This document shows, in pieces, positions 16,247 through 25,225 of a stretch of DNA of 64,000 nt; position 1 is the stretch's first letter; the number at the start of each line of letters is the position of its first letter. Source of the DNA: Terriglobia bacterium (GTDB lineage: Bacteria; Acidobacteriota; Thermoanaerobaculia; Thermoanaerobaculales; Thermoanaerobaculaceae); NCBI GenBank assembly GCA_020073245.1, contig JAIQFQ010000001.1, positions 418,001 to 482,000 of the forward strand, written 5' to 3'. Made by a program: the position numbers and the translations under genes. The notes beneath the pieces are model-generated. The model was not told the origin of the DNA. It worked only from the letters and a program-made list of their open reading frames with translations, and did no database searches.

Positions 16247-19200
16247 ATGAACATCTCAGAACTCTTCATCCGCCGACCCGTCATGACGACTCTGGTGATG
16301 CTGGGGGTGATGCTGTTCGGCATCATGGCGTACCGCCTGCTGCCGGTGTCCGACCTGCCCAACGTCGACTTTCCGACGATCCTGGTGACGGCGAGCCTGC
16401 CGGGGGCGAGCCCGGAGACGATGGCATCCTCGGTTGCGACCCCGCTGGAGCGCGAGTTCTCGACCATCGCCGGCATCGACTCGATGACCTCGACCTCGAG
16501 CCTGGGAAGCACGAGCATCACGGTGCAGTTCAACCTGGCGCGCAACCTCGACGCGGCCGCGCAGGACGTCCAGGCCGCGATCGCGCGCGCAAACAGGAAC
16601 CTCCCGCAGAACATGCCGTTCCCACCCAGCTACCAGAAGGTGAACCCAGCCGACACGCCGATCCTCTACATCGCGCTGACCTCGTCCGCGATCCCGATCT
16701 ACCAACTCGACGAGTACGGCGAGACGTTGATGGCGCAGCGCATCTCGACGGTCTCCGGAGTGGCTCAGGTGCAGGTGTACGGCTCGCAGAAGTACGCGGT
16801 CCGGATCCAGCTCGACCCTGACCAGCTCGCGACCCGCGGCATCGGAATCGACCAGGTCGAACAGGCCGTCCAGACCGGCAACGTGAACCTGCCGACCGGC
16901 ACGCTGTGGGGGCCGCACACCGCCTTCACGGTGCAAGCCAACGGCCAGCTGATGAAGGCCGGCGACTACCGGCCCCTCATCGTCGCCTACCGCAACGGCA
17001 GCCCCGTGCGTCTCTCCGATCTGGGACAGGTCATCGACAGCGTGGAGAACGACAAGACCGCCGCCTGGGAGGTCGACCAGCGCGCCGTGATCCTCGCCAT
17101 TCAGCGCCAGCCCGGCACGAACACGGTAGAGGTGTCGCAAGCCGTCCAGAGCCTCATGCCGACGTTCCGGGCGCAGCTTCCCGCTTCGGTGTCGATGAAG
17201 GTCCTCTACGACCGCGCCGCCTCCATCCGGAACTCGGTCAACGACGTCAAGTTCACGCTGCTGTTCACGCTCGCGCTGGTCGTCATGGTGATCTTCCTGT
17301 TCCTGCGCAACCTCTCCGCGACCATGATCCCGTCGCTCTCGATGCCGCTTTCCATCGTCGGCACGTTTGCGGTGATGTACATGATGGGCTACTCCCTTGA
17401 CAACCTGTCGCTGATGGCCATCGTGCTCTCCCTCGGTTTCGTGGTGGACGACGCCATCGTGATGCTGGAGAACGTGGTGCGTCACATGGAGCACGGGGAG
17501 CACCACTTCGCGGCCGCCCTCGCGGGTTCGAAGGAGATCGGGTTCACCATCCTGTCGATGACGCTGTCGCTGGCCGCCGTTTTCATACCGGTTCTCTTCA
17601 TGGGTGGAATTATCGGCCGCCTGTTCCACGAGTTCGCGGTCACGATCGGCGTCTCGGTGCTCATCTCCGGGTTGGTGTCGCTGACCCTGACGCCGATGCT
17701 CTCCAGCCGCTTCCTGCGGCCGCCCGGCGAGGAGCGGCACGGCGCCTTCTACCAGTTCTTCGAGCGTTTCTTCGAGGGCATGCTGCGCCTGTACGAGCGC
17801 GGCCTCACGTGGTCGCTGCGCCACCAGACCGTTGTGATGGCGACCGCAGTCGCTATCACGGTGGCCACCGTGGGGTTGTTCGTCATCGTCCCCAAGGGCT
17901 TCATCCCGAGCGAGGACACCGGCCAGATCTTCGGCTTCACGGAGGCCGCGGAGGGAGTGTCGTTCGACGAGATGGTCCGTCACCAGAAGGCGATCGCCGA
18001 GGTGGTCAAGGCCGATCCCAACGCCGAGTCGTTCATGTCCTCTGCCGGCGGCCGCGCCGGCTTCGGAAGCAACGTCGGCATCGTCTTCATCCGGCTGACG
18101 CCGCGCAGTAAGCGCACGCTTTCGGCGGACGAGGTCATCAACGAACTGCGCCCCAAGCTCGCTCAGGTGCCGGGCATCCGCGTCTACATGCAGAACCCGC
18201 CTCCGATCAGGATCGGCGGCCAGCTGACCAAGAGCCAGTACCAGCTCACGCTCCAGGGACCCGATACCGCGGACCTCTATCGGGTCGCCCCGCTGCTCGA
18301 GGCCAGGATGCGGCAGCTTCCCGGTCTGGTCGACGTCAACAGCGACCTGCAGATCAAGAACCCTGAGGTTAACGTCAACATCGACCGGGACAAGGCCGCG
18401 GCGCTCGGCGTGACGCCGGCAGCCGTCGAGGACGCCCTCTACTCCGCCTACGGCACGCGGCAGATCTCCACGATCTATACGCCGACCAACCAGTACCGGG
18501 TGCTCATGGAGCTCCAGAAGGAGCACCAGGCCGACCCGTCGGTGCTTTCGGAGCTCTACGTGCGCTCGTCTGGGGGCCAGTTGGTGCCGCTCGAATCGGT
18601 GTCCCGCTTCGACCGCATGCTCGGCCCGCTCTCGGTCAACCACCTGGGGCAGCTCCCGGCGGTCACGCTCTCGTTCAACCTGCGGCCCGGCGTCTCCCTC
18701 GGCGATGCTGTCCAGACGGTCACCAAGGCCGCGCGCGACATCATCCCCGCCAGCGTTTCGACCTCGTTCCAGGGGACGGCACAGGCGTTCCAGTCGTCGC
18801 TTTCCGGCCTCGGTCTGCTGCTGCTCATGGCTGTCGTCGTGATCTATATCGTGCTTGGCATCCTGTACGAGAGCTTCATCCACCCCATCACGATCCTGTC
18901 CGCGCTCCCGCTCGCCGGCTTCGGCGCCCTGGCCACACTCCTGATCTTCCGGGTCGACCTCAGCATCTACGCCTTCGTCGGGATCATCATGCTGGTCGGG
19001 CTCGTCAAGAAGAACGGCATCATCATGATCGACTTCGCGCTCGAGGCACAGCGCAAGGAAGGGAAGCAGCCCGCCGACGCGATCTACGAGGCATGCGTCG
19101 TGCGCTTCCGCCCGATCATGATGACCACCATGGCCGCGCTGTTCGGCACGCTCCCGGTCGCGCTCGGTATCGGCGCCGGCGCCGAGTCGCGTCGGCCTCT

Positions 19201-19405
19201 CGGCCTGGCGGTCGTCGGCGGCATCGTGTTCTCCCAACTGCTCACCCTCTTCGTGACTCCGGTCGTCTTCCTCTTCATGGATAGGGTCCAGGTCGCGCTC
19301 TCGCGTTGGCTACCCTTCCTCGCGCGCGGTCGGGGCGCCGAGGAGGGCGAGCAACCGCGCCTCGCCGACGTCGAGCCGCTGCTCGCCGCAACGGGAACCA
19401 GATAG
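16247..19405 (+). CDS. RND efflux transporter, second copy (MdtB/C-like HAE1)
   Basis: 1052 aa, highly similar along its whole length to the preceding pump (shared VSDLPNVDFPTI, GFVVDDAIVMLEN, VGLVKKNGIIMIDFA, RFRPIMMTTMAALFGTLP). Start ATG 16247 has AAGGTGAGGA about 9 bp upstream. TM4 Asp pair and TM10 Lys are present, so it should be proton-coupled in its own right. The chain has a longer charged C-terminal tail (GRGAEEGEQPRL). Either a hetero-oligomeric partner of the first pump or an alternative pump sharing one adaptor and channel. Confidence 0.95.
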   Translation: MNISELFIRRPVMTTLVMLGVMLFGIMAYRLLPVSDLPNVDFPTILVTASLPGASPETMASSVATPLEREFSTIAGIDSMTSTSSLGSTSITVQFNLARNLDAAAQDVQAAIARANRNLPQNMPFPPSYQKVNPADTPILYIALTSSAIPIYQLDEYGETLMAQRISTVSGVAQVQVYGSQKYAVRIQLDPDQLATRGIGIDQVEQAVQTGNVNLPTGTLWGPHTAFTVQANGQLMKAGDYRPLIVAYRNGSPVRLSDLGQVIDSVENDKTAAWEVDQRAVILAIQRQPGTNTVEVSQAVQSLMPTFRAQLPASVSMKVLYDRAASIRNSVNDVKFTLLFTLALVVMVIFLFLRNLSATMIPSLSMPLSIVGTFAVMYMMGYSLDNLSLMAIVLSLGFVVDDAIVMLENVVRHMEHGEHHFAAALAGSKEIGFTILSMTLSLAAVFIPVLFMGGIIGRLFHEFAVTIGVSVLISGLVSLTLTPMLSSRFLRPPGEERHGAFYQFFERFFEGMLRLYERGLTWSLRHQTVVMATAVAITVATVGLFVIVPKGFIPSEDTGQIFGFTEAAEGVSFDEMVRHQKAIAEVVKADPNAESFMSSAGGRAGFGSNVGIVFIRLTPRSKRTLSADEVINELRPKLAQVPGIRVYMQNPPPIRIGGQLTKSQYQLTLQGPDTADLYRVAPLLEARMRQLPGLVDVNSDLQIKNPEVNVNIDRDKAAALGVTPAAVEDALYSAYGTRQISTIYTPTNQYRVLMELQKEHQADPSVLSELYVRSSGGQLVPLESVSRFDRMLGPLSVNHLGQLPAVTLSFNLRPGVSLGDAVQTVTKAARDIIPASVSTSFQGTAQAFQSSLSGLGLLLLMAVVVIYIVLGILYESFIHPITILSALPLAGFGALATLLIFRVDLSIYAFVGIIMLVGLVKKNGIIMIDFALEAQRKEGKQPADAIYEACVVRFRPIMMTTMAALFGTLPVALGIGAGAESRRPLGLAVVGGIVFSQLLTLFVTPVVFLFMDRVQVALSRWLPFLARGRGAEEGEQPRLADVEPLLAATGTR

Positions 19406-19464
19406 CGTCTCGACCCGCCCTCGACCCGAGATACGCGCGGTACGTGAGCGCGCGCGACGTCCCG

Positions 19465-20307
19465 TCAGTCGGAGGTCCGGACCGGGAGGACCGTGCGAGG
19501 GTCTTGAGAGCTGCGGTCCACCACCGAGCCCACGACCGCCACCCCGCCTTGGGCCACGAAGAAGAGATCCACAACCATCGGACCCGCACACACGGCGGGA
19601 AGCGCACCGCCGTATTCGACCCTTAGCTGCCGCCACTCCTGTGGCTGCATCGTGAAGGTGTGCGGAGTGTCCACCGGTGTGCCGTTGATGACAAGCTTGT
19701 CCGGGCGACCGTTTCGCGACTGCTGGAGCGTCACTTGGGTCGGGGTATCGCTCGGGTTCACGAGGTAGAGGTAGACCTCGAACGCCGGCGGCCGCGCACA
19801 CCGCAGAGGGTCCCAGAGCAGGCCCGGGAGTTGGTAGACAGTGCCGGGAAGGGACAGTTCGGCGCCCGAGAAGGCCGGCAGATCCTGGCCAAGGCCCGCG
19901 AGGGGACCTCCGGTGCCCGTCCCTCCACGCTCGTTGACGATCCGGCTTGAGATGCGGGCCGGTCCGTCCGTCGTGAACGTGAGGCCCCCGAGTACCTTGT
20001 CCGGACACCCGAGAGCAAGGAACAGATCCATGGCTGAGAGCATCACGGTCGTGTAGGGCGGCACCTCGCGGTACTCGGGGATCGGCGGCAGACACGGGAC
20101 TGACGTCTCCACCACGCCAGGAAGAACCGTCATCCCCCTGAACCGCACGGTTCTCGACCCCGGGTTGGTGAGGAAGATCTCCGACGTCCAGCGGTTGCCG
20201 CTCTTGCCGGGCCAGTGAAGGGCAAAGATCGGCAACACCAGATCGTCCGCCACCGCGACGCTTGCGGCGACCATCATGACCAGGGCAAAAGCGAGCCTCT
20301 TTCGCAT
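19465..20307 (-). CDS. secreted protein of unknown function
   Basis: 280 aa from ATG 20307, which has GAGGTG just upstream; the longer ORF has no ribosome-binding site. Signal peptide LAFALVMMVAASVAVA. The mature part is beta-rich with segments such as RWTSEIFLTNPGSRTVRFRG and YLYLVNPSDTPTQVTL, a layout seen in secreted proteins with paired immunoglobulin-like halves. The segment RISSRIVNERGG...GQDLPA resembles the truncated fragment behind tRNA-Asn (SSRTYT...GQDYPA), so both probably belong to one secreted family. Encoded convergent to the RND operon. Function unknown. Confidence 0.8.
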   Translation of the reverse strand: MRKRLAFALVMMVAASVAVADDLVLPIFALHWPGKSGNRWTSEIFLTNPGSRTVRFRGMTVLPGVVETSVPCLPPIPEYREVPPYTTVMLSAMDLFLALGCPDKVLGGLTFTTDGPARISSRIVNERGGTGTGGPLAGLGQDLPAFSGAELSLPGTVYQLPGLLWDPLRCARPPAFEVYLYLVNPSDTPTQVTLQQSRNGRPDKLVINGTPVDTPHTFTMQPQEWRQLRVEYGGALPAVCAGPMVVDLFFVAQGGVAVVGSVVDRSSQDPRTVLPVRTSD

Positions 20308-20577
20308 GGCAACACCTCTCTGGATCCGTTCGTGGCTGCCCACCAAGTTACTTCCTTCCGAGCGAGAGCTGCAAGAGGGACAGCCCACCGTGCTGCATGC
20401 GGAGCGCCCCGGGGGCGATTGGGCACCGGTTCGGGCCGCCGCTCAAATCGAAGCCAGGCATGAGGGACCGGAAACGGCCCTCGCCGCCGCCCGACCTGTC
20501 TGACATCGGACGCCGGGCGAGCTCGCACCCACCCGGCACCCGAACCTACGAACGAACCCCTCAAAGGGCTGCCGTAG

Positions 20578-22284
20578 CTACCGATGCCTGCGTCGGGGGA
20601 CGCTGATGTCCACGATCCTCCCCTCGGGCCGAACGTCCACACGGTGGAGCCCGACCACGTGGTCCTTCAGGACCTCGTATTCGAGGTCGGGGAGGATCTG
20701 CAGCTCGGAGATGTCGACGCCCATCATCGGCAGCAGCGCCGCGATCGCCTCGTTCACGGTCACCGAGTAGATGCGGTAGGGGTCGAGGCTCTGCCCGTGC
20801 ACGCGGACCGACTCCTGCCGTACCCGAGCACCGGCAACGGCCCTCGGGTCGTACTGAAAGCTCATGCCGGAAACCTGGAGGAAGAAGTCCTCGTTGATCC
20901 CGAGGTAGGCGAGGCCCATCTCCAGGCTTTCGATCAGCTCGGCGCCCGCAATCCGGAGCGTCGCGATCTTGAGGCCGAGGCCGGTCGCGGAGTCGTAGCC
21001 GTACGACACCGGCCGGAAGAGGTCGACCCCGACGATGGGCCCCCTAAATATCCCTTCGTCGATGAGACCGTTCGCGGTGATCGCGATGTCGGTGGAGGTT
21101 CTCGCGCGCAATGCGTCGGTGACGAGGTCGCCCATCGCGCTGTCGCGCTCCGGCCGGTCTGGGTCGGTTACGGTCTCAAGGTCGCAGACGGCGGTGGCGA
21201 GCCTGAGTTTGTAAACGTCGCCGTAGGTGGCGACGATACCCCGCTCGAGGTCGTCCACCACGCTCTGGACCTGCGGCAGCGGCCGCACCCTCTCGTCCAC
21301 GGGCAGCAGCCTGTAGCTCAAGACCCTCACCTTTCCCGCGTCGACCGTGAAGCGCAGCCGCCCGACGTACTCGTAATGTGACCCCGCCTGGAGGATCAGG
21401 GTAGGTCCGCCTTCGGGGTTGGCCACGGCCTCCGGCCGGTCGAAGACATTGTGGTCATGCCCGCCGACAATGATGTCGATGCCGGGGACGTTGGCGGCGA
21501 TCGCCCGATCGTAGAGCACCCCCAGGTGCGAGAGGCAGATCACCACCTCGGCCCCGCTGCGCCGAAGCTCCCCGACCTGTTGCGCCGCGATCCCCATCAG
21601 CACGGTTGGGTCGCCGGCGCCCAGGATCTGCACCGGCGCCGGCATGTTCATCACGTCGTCCGGCACGGTCATCCCGAAGATGCCGATGCGCACGCCCCCA
21701 ACATCCCTGATCAGGGCGGGGCGGATCCAGGTCGTCAACGCCGGGTAGCCGGAAAGGTCGAGGTTCGCCGAGAGCAACGGCAGCGTATCGTCGCCGTACG
21801 CCGCCGTGAGCGAGCCGGCGAGCACGGCCGGCCCGAAGTCGAATTCGTGATTCCCGACCGCCATGGCGTCGAAGCCGAGCTGCCTCATCAGCCGGAGCTC
21901 CGGCACGCCGAAGTACGCGTTGAAGAAGAGGTCGCCGTGGAAGACATCGCCAGCGTGCAGGAGCAGCACGTTGGGCTCCGCGGCGCGCACCCTGGCGATC
22001 ACCGTCGCCGCTTTAGCCATCCCACCGAGGGTGCCCTCGAAATGCCGATCCTTGGGCCCCCAGGCATCGAGGTGCGAGTGGGTGTCGTTGACGTGAAGGA
22101 GCGTGATCGTGGCCGGGCCCGTTCCGAGCGCCGGACAGGCCATGAGCCACGTCGCCGCCACGACCGCCACGGTCAGGCATGACACGACTCGCTGCAACCG
22201 GCCGGCGGCCCGACCGACCGCCTCCACTCTACCCGTCCCTGCCGCTCCGCTCTGTTTCCTTCCGCTGTCGCACTGCCTGTTCAT
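20578..22284 (-). CDS. 5'-nucleotidase/UshA-like metallophosphoesterase
   Basis: 568 aa from ATG 22284, preceded by AAGGAGG at good spacing; the ORF track start at 22368 is weaker. An N-terminal hydrophobic signal (VVSCLTVAVVAATWLMACPALG) is followed by a calcineurin-like metallophosphatase domain: LLHVNDTHSHLD, HAGDVFHGD, VGNHEFDFG, CLSHLG and GGHDHNVF bind the two metals. The C-terminal 5'-nucleotidase domain runs from about residue 350 (AMGDLVTDALRA, NGLIDEGIFRGPI). The precise substrate is unknown; a periplasmic nucleotide- or sugar-phosphate-hydrolysing role is likely. Confidence 0.93.
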   Translation of the reverse strand: MNRQCDSGRKQSGAAGTGRVEAVGRAAGRLQRVVSCLTVAVVAATWLMACPALGTGPATITLLHVNDTHSHLDAWGPKDRHFEGTLGGMAKAATVIARVRAAEPNVLLLHAGDVFHGDLFFNAYFGVPELRLMRQLGFDAMAVGNHEFDFGPAVLAGSLTAAYGDDTLPLLSANLDLSGYPALTTWIRPALIRDVGGVRIGIFGMTVPDDVMNMPAPVQILGAGDPTVLMGIAAQQVGELRRSGAEVVICLSHLGVLYDRAIAANVPGIDIIVGGHDHNVFDRPEAVANPEGGPTLILQAGSHYEYVGRLRFTVDAGKVRVLSYRLLPVDERVRPLPQVQSVVDDLERGIVATYGDVYKLRLATAVCDLETVTDPDRPERDSAMGDLVTDALRARTSTDIAITANGLIDEGIFRGPIVGVDLFRPVSYGYDSATGLGLKIATLRIAGAELIESLEMGLAYLGINEDFFLQVSGMSFQYDPRAVAGARVRQESVRVHGQSLDPYRIYSVTVNEAIAALLPMMGVDISELQILPDLEYEVLKDHVVGLHRVDVRPEGRIVDISVPRRRHR

Positions 22285-22390
22285 CGCCCGAATCCTCCTT
22301 GTCTCGCTACACAGCCTCTCTTGAATTGGGCCGCGCCGCCCACAGCTACGATGCGGAGAAGCAGCCATGTCTCCCGCCTTCGCTCTGTGC

Positions 22391-22492
22391 TCATTCCCCC
22401 GGCCGTGGCGGCGGCGCTCCTGGGGGGACCAGCGCCATTACCAGCACGGACACCGCTACGATGACGAGCAGCACGAGTACCCCTGCATTCAC
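22391..22492 (-). CDS. 33-aa single-pass membrane peptide (not in ORF track)
   Basis: Reads MNAGVLVLLVIVAVSVLVMA then a proline-rich tail ending RPGE, from a GTG at 22492 to TGA at 22391-22393. The ribosome-binding site AGGGAGGA lies about 6 bp before the GTG. About 20 uninterrupted hydrophobic residues make one membrane helix. It lies between the lipoprotein gene and the nucleotidase gene on the same strand, so it could be part of that operon. No family recognised. Its short length makes chance a real alternative; the strong Shine-Dalgarno and sharp hydrophobic segment favour a real gene. Confidence 0.5.
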   Translation of the reverse strand: MNAGVLVLLVIVAVSVLVMALVPPGAPPPRPGE

Positions 22493-22554
22493 CGTTTCCT
22501 CCCTTCTCGACCACGCCCAGAACGAGCGCTATCTGCGTTGACGCTGGCTCGCGA

Positions 22555-23094
22555 TCAATGGAACGAAAGGCCCGCGAGCGGCTCCCAACTCTGAAGCGCC
22601 CGGTAGCCGATGTAGGAAGCCGCGCCGATCACGACTGCGCCACCGATCGCAGCCCGAGCCCAGCTCTTCCTAGCGTCTTTGACCACCACGTCCACCACCG
22701 TCGTCTGGCCGGAGCGAATTACCAACGGCTTTTCCTGCACGCGCGATGGCGCGCCCATGTTTGGGGGCTTCGCAGACCATCGGACCCGAACCACGTACCG
22801 GCCAGGGGCCAGATCGGAGGCCGACCAGCGCGACACCGGGTCCTCGCGGATCAGTTCCTGCGAGCGGGATACGTCCCGGTACAATTCAGTGAGGACCTTG
22901 CGGTTCGAAACGACGTCCCGATGCAGATCGGACCAGTTTTCGAAGACCCGCACCTCGAGCGCGCCACCATCTGAGTCGCCACCGGCACCGGTGTTCCGCT
23001 TCACGTAGACCCCGCTCGCGCAGCCGACGCACCAGGGCGTCAACACGACGAGCAACCCCACGGTCACCTGCTTGTTTGAAACCCGACCTCGCAT
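22555..23094 (-). CDS. lipoprotein of unknown function with C-terminal membrane segment
   Basis: 179 aa, ATG 23094 with AAAGGAGG upstream. The signal ends in the lipobox CVGC (residues 22-25). The middle (LAPGRYVVRVRWSAKP, PLVIRSGQTTVVDVVV) looks like a PEGA/carboxypeptidase-regulatory-like beta-sandwich. Residues 150-168 (AAIGGAVVIGAASYIGYRA) are hydrophobic enough to enter a membrane. Divergent from the CadC-type regulator, with a 214-bp shared control region; it is a plausible target of that regulator. Exact role unknown. Confidence 0.8.
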   Translation of the reverse strand: MRGRVSNKQVTVGLLVVLTPWCVGCASGVYVKRNTGAGGDSDGGALEVRVFENWSDLHRDVVSNRKVLTELYRDVSRSQELIREDPVSRWSASDLAPGRYVVRVRWSAKPPNMGAPSRVQEKPLVIRSGQTTVVDVVVKDARKSWARAAIGGAVVIGAASYIGYRALQSWEPLAGLSFH

Positions 23095-23264
23095 CGCCGA
23101 CCTCCTTTCGCCCCGGCCCCACTCGCTCCTCGGGGTCTCTCACCACCCAGACTCGTCTCCGGCCGGGGGCGCGCCCTGATAAGGGCCTCACGGACAGGTG
23201 AAGGTTCGGCAACGGTGGGGCAACATTTTGAGAAACCCGTTCTTTCCAGAAGATGTTTGTTTGG

Positions 23265-23293
23265 TTGAAAATGGAGATGAGCAGGGTTATCTT
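23265..23293 (+). promoter_or_regulatory. sigma-70-type promoter for the CadC-like gene
   Basis: TTGAAA (23265-23270), 17-bp spacer, TATCTT (23288-23293) in a locally AT-rich stretch that stands out from the GC-rich surroundings. Predicted transcription start near 23300, giving a leader of only about 9 nt before the ATG at 23309. Confidence 0.6.
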
Positions 23294-23308
23294 GGTCCGA
23301 GAGCCCAG

Positions 23309-25216
23309 ATGAACGGGAATCGCGACCGCGAAGTGTACCGGGTCGGTGACCTCACGCTCGACGTCGAGACCAGGCTCCTGACACGTGCCGGAACGCTTGT
23401 GCCGCTGCCGCCCAAGACGTTCGAGCTTCTCGTCGAGCTTGTCCGCCGCTCTCCCGGAGTCGTCCGTCGCCAGGAGCTGCTCGACACCGTCTGGGCGCAC
23501 GAGTTGGTCAACGACGAGGCGCTGACGCAGAGGGTGATGCTCCTGCGGCGCGCTCTCGGCGACGACCCAAAAGAGCCGAAGTTCATCGCCTCGGCGCCCA
23601 GGTGGGGATACCGCCTGGTGGCCCCGGTCGAGCGCCTCGAACCCACGCCGTCGCACCCCGTGGCCTCGACTCGGCGAGAGGACGCCCCTGGGAGCAACGA
23701 CCGCCTGCGAGTGCTGCTGGCGACCACGCGCTCGAGGTCCCGCCGGCTGGTCTGGCTCTCCGCCATCCTCGTGGTCGCCGTCGCCACGCTGGTCGGGACC
23801 CTCGCCCTCCAGAATCGCCGCCACGCCATCGACTCACTCGCGATCGCTCCCTTCCGTGCCATCGAAGGCAGCGGGAGCGAGGTCGAGTACCTGTGCGACG
23901 GCATCCCCGAGACACTCAACAGGACCCTGAGGTCGGCGGTACCCGGCCTCCGGATCATCGCCGAGAGCTCGATGGCACGGTACAAGGGTGCGCAGGCCGA
24001 CCCGCAGAGGATCCGCCACGATTTCGGCGTTCGCGCGGTGCTCACCGGAACGCTGCTCCGGCGCGCCGACAAGCTGGTGATCGACACCGTGCTGGCGGAC
24101 GCCCAGGACGGGACGCAGCTGTGGGATGCGCACACCGAGCGCCCCGTCGCGGACCTCCTCGCCGTTCAGGACGAGATCTCGCAGGAGATCGTGAAGGGGC
24201 TGCGTATCCGGCTCTCTGGGACAGAACGCACCCGTCTTGCGAGGCGCCCGACGGAGAGCGTCGAGGCCTACACCCTCTACCTCAAGGGCCGGTACTTCTG
24301 GGACAAGCGGAACGAGAAGGGGTTTGAAGACGCGATCGCGTGCTTCAAGGCCGCGATCGACCAGGACCCCGCGTACGCCCTCGCCTACGCCGGCCTCGCG
24401 GACTGTTACGCCATCGAGAGCACGATTGAGTACGGCGCGGCCGCAGCCAACGAGGCCATGCCCAGGGCGCGGGCCCTCGCCAGGAAGGCCCTCGTGATCG
24501 ACGCGGATCTCGCGGAGGCGCACGCATCGCTCGGCCTCGTCCTCTGGCTGTACGACTGGGACCGGGCCGGCGCCGAGCGCGAGTTGCGCCGCGCCGCCAG
24601 GTTGGACCGCAACTGCTCCCAGGCTCTGCAATGGCTCGCCGAGATGCTCGCCGAGCAAGGACGGTCGGAAGAGGCGGACGAGGAGATCCGGCGGGCCATC
24701 GAGGTCGACCCACTCTCCCTCGTGATCAACGCGGACCGGGGGTTGTTCGCGTACTACCAGCGCGACTATGAGCCGGCGGTCCAGTACTACCGCCAGACGC
24801 TTGCGATGGAACCGAGCTTTGGCCAGGCCTGGCTCGGACTCGGCCTCGCGTATGCGCAGCAGGGGGAGCACGAAAAAGCGATCGAAGCCGTGAGGCACCT
24901 CTACAGCCTCGCCCCGATAACGCCCGTCATGGCGGCGCTCGGATACGTCAACGGCATGGCCGGCAAGAAGGATGAGGCTCGCAATATGCTCGACGAGCTC
25001 CTGGCGCTCGCCAAGCGGCGCTACGTTTCCAGCTACTACGTCGCCGGCGTGTTCATCGGGCTCGGGGATCGCGACCGTGCCTTCGAGTGGCTCGGCCGCG
25101 CAGGCGACGAGCGGGCGAGCCTGCTGGGGTCGCTCAGGGTCGATCCCGCCTTCGACCCGCTGCAGAGCGACCCGCGTTTTGCGGTGCTGCTCGCCCGCGT
25201 AGGCCTCGCCAAGTAG
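23309..25216 (+). CDS. CadC-type winged-helix membrane regulator with TPR sensor
   Basis: 635 aa from ATG 23309; the GTG at 23198 in the track would lie upstream of the predicted promoter. Residues about 10-105 are an OmpR/CadC winged-helix domain (PLPPKTFELLVELVRRSPGVV, SAPRWGYRLV). One transmembrane helix follows (LVWLSAILVVAVATLVGTLAL), then a TolB/FlgO-like domain (SLAIAPFRAIEG) and at least seven TPR-like repeats to the C-terminus. Such proteins bind DNA from the inner membrane and sense through the periplasmic part. Targets may include the divergent lipoprotein gene. Confidence 0.92.
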   Translation: MNGNRDREVYRVGDLTLDVETRLLTRAGTLVPLPPKTFELLVELVRRSPGVVRRQELLDTVWAHELVNDEALTQRVMLLRRALGDDPKEPKFIASAPRWGYRLVAPVERLEPTPSHPVASTRREDAPGSNDRLRVLLATTRSRSRRLVWLSAILVVAVATLVGTLALQNRRHAIDSLAIAPFRAIEGSGSEVEYLCDGIPETLNRTLRSAVPGLRIIAESSMARYKGAQADPQRIRHDFGVRAVLTGTLLRRADKLVIDTVLADAQDGTQLWDAHTERPVADLLAVQDEISQEIVKGLRIRLSGTERTRLARRPTESVEAYTLYLKGRYFWDKRNEKGFEDAIACFKAAIDQDPAYALAYAGLADCYAIESTIEYGAAAANEAMPRARALARKALVIDADLAEAHASLGLVLWLYDWDRAGAERELRRAARLDRNCSQALQWLAEMLAEQGRSEEADEEIRRAIEVDPLSLVINADRGLFAYYQRDYEPAVQYYRQTLAMEPSFGQAWLGLGLAYAQQGEHEKAIEAVRHLYSLAPITPVMAALGYVNGMAGKKDEARNMLDELLALAKRRYVSSYYVAGVFIGLGDRDRAFEWLGRAGDERASLLGSLRVDPAFDPLQSDPRFAVLLARVGLAK

Positions 25217-25225
25217 GAGTGCCCA

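Noticed and set aside
16256-19237. 993-aa minus-strand ORF opposite the second RND pump
   Set aside because: Antisense shadow typical of high-GC codon bias: His/Asp/Arg/Glu-rich with no domain, and opposite a full-length conserved pump.
20308-20577. Small minus-strand ORF (63 aa) upstream of the secreted protein gene
   Set aside because: No ribosome-binding site, signal or membrane segment; composition is consistent with chance in GC-rich DNA.
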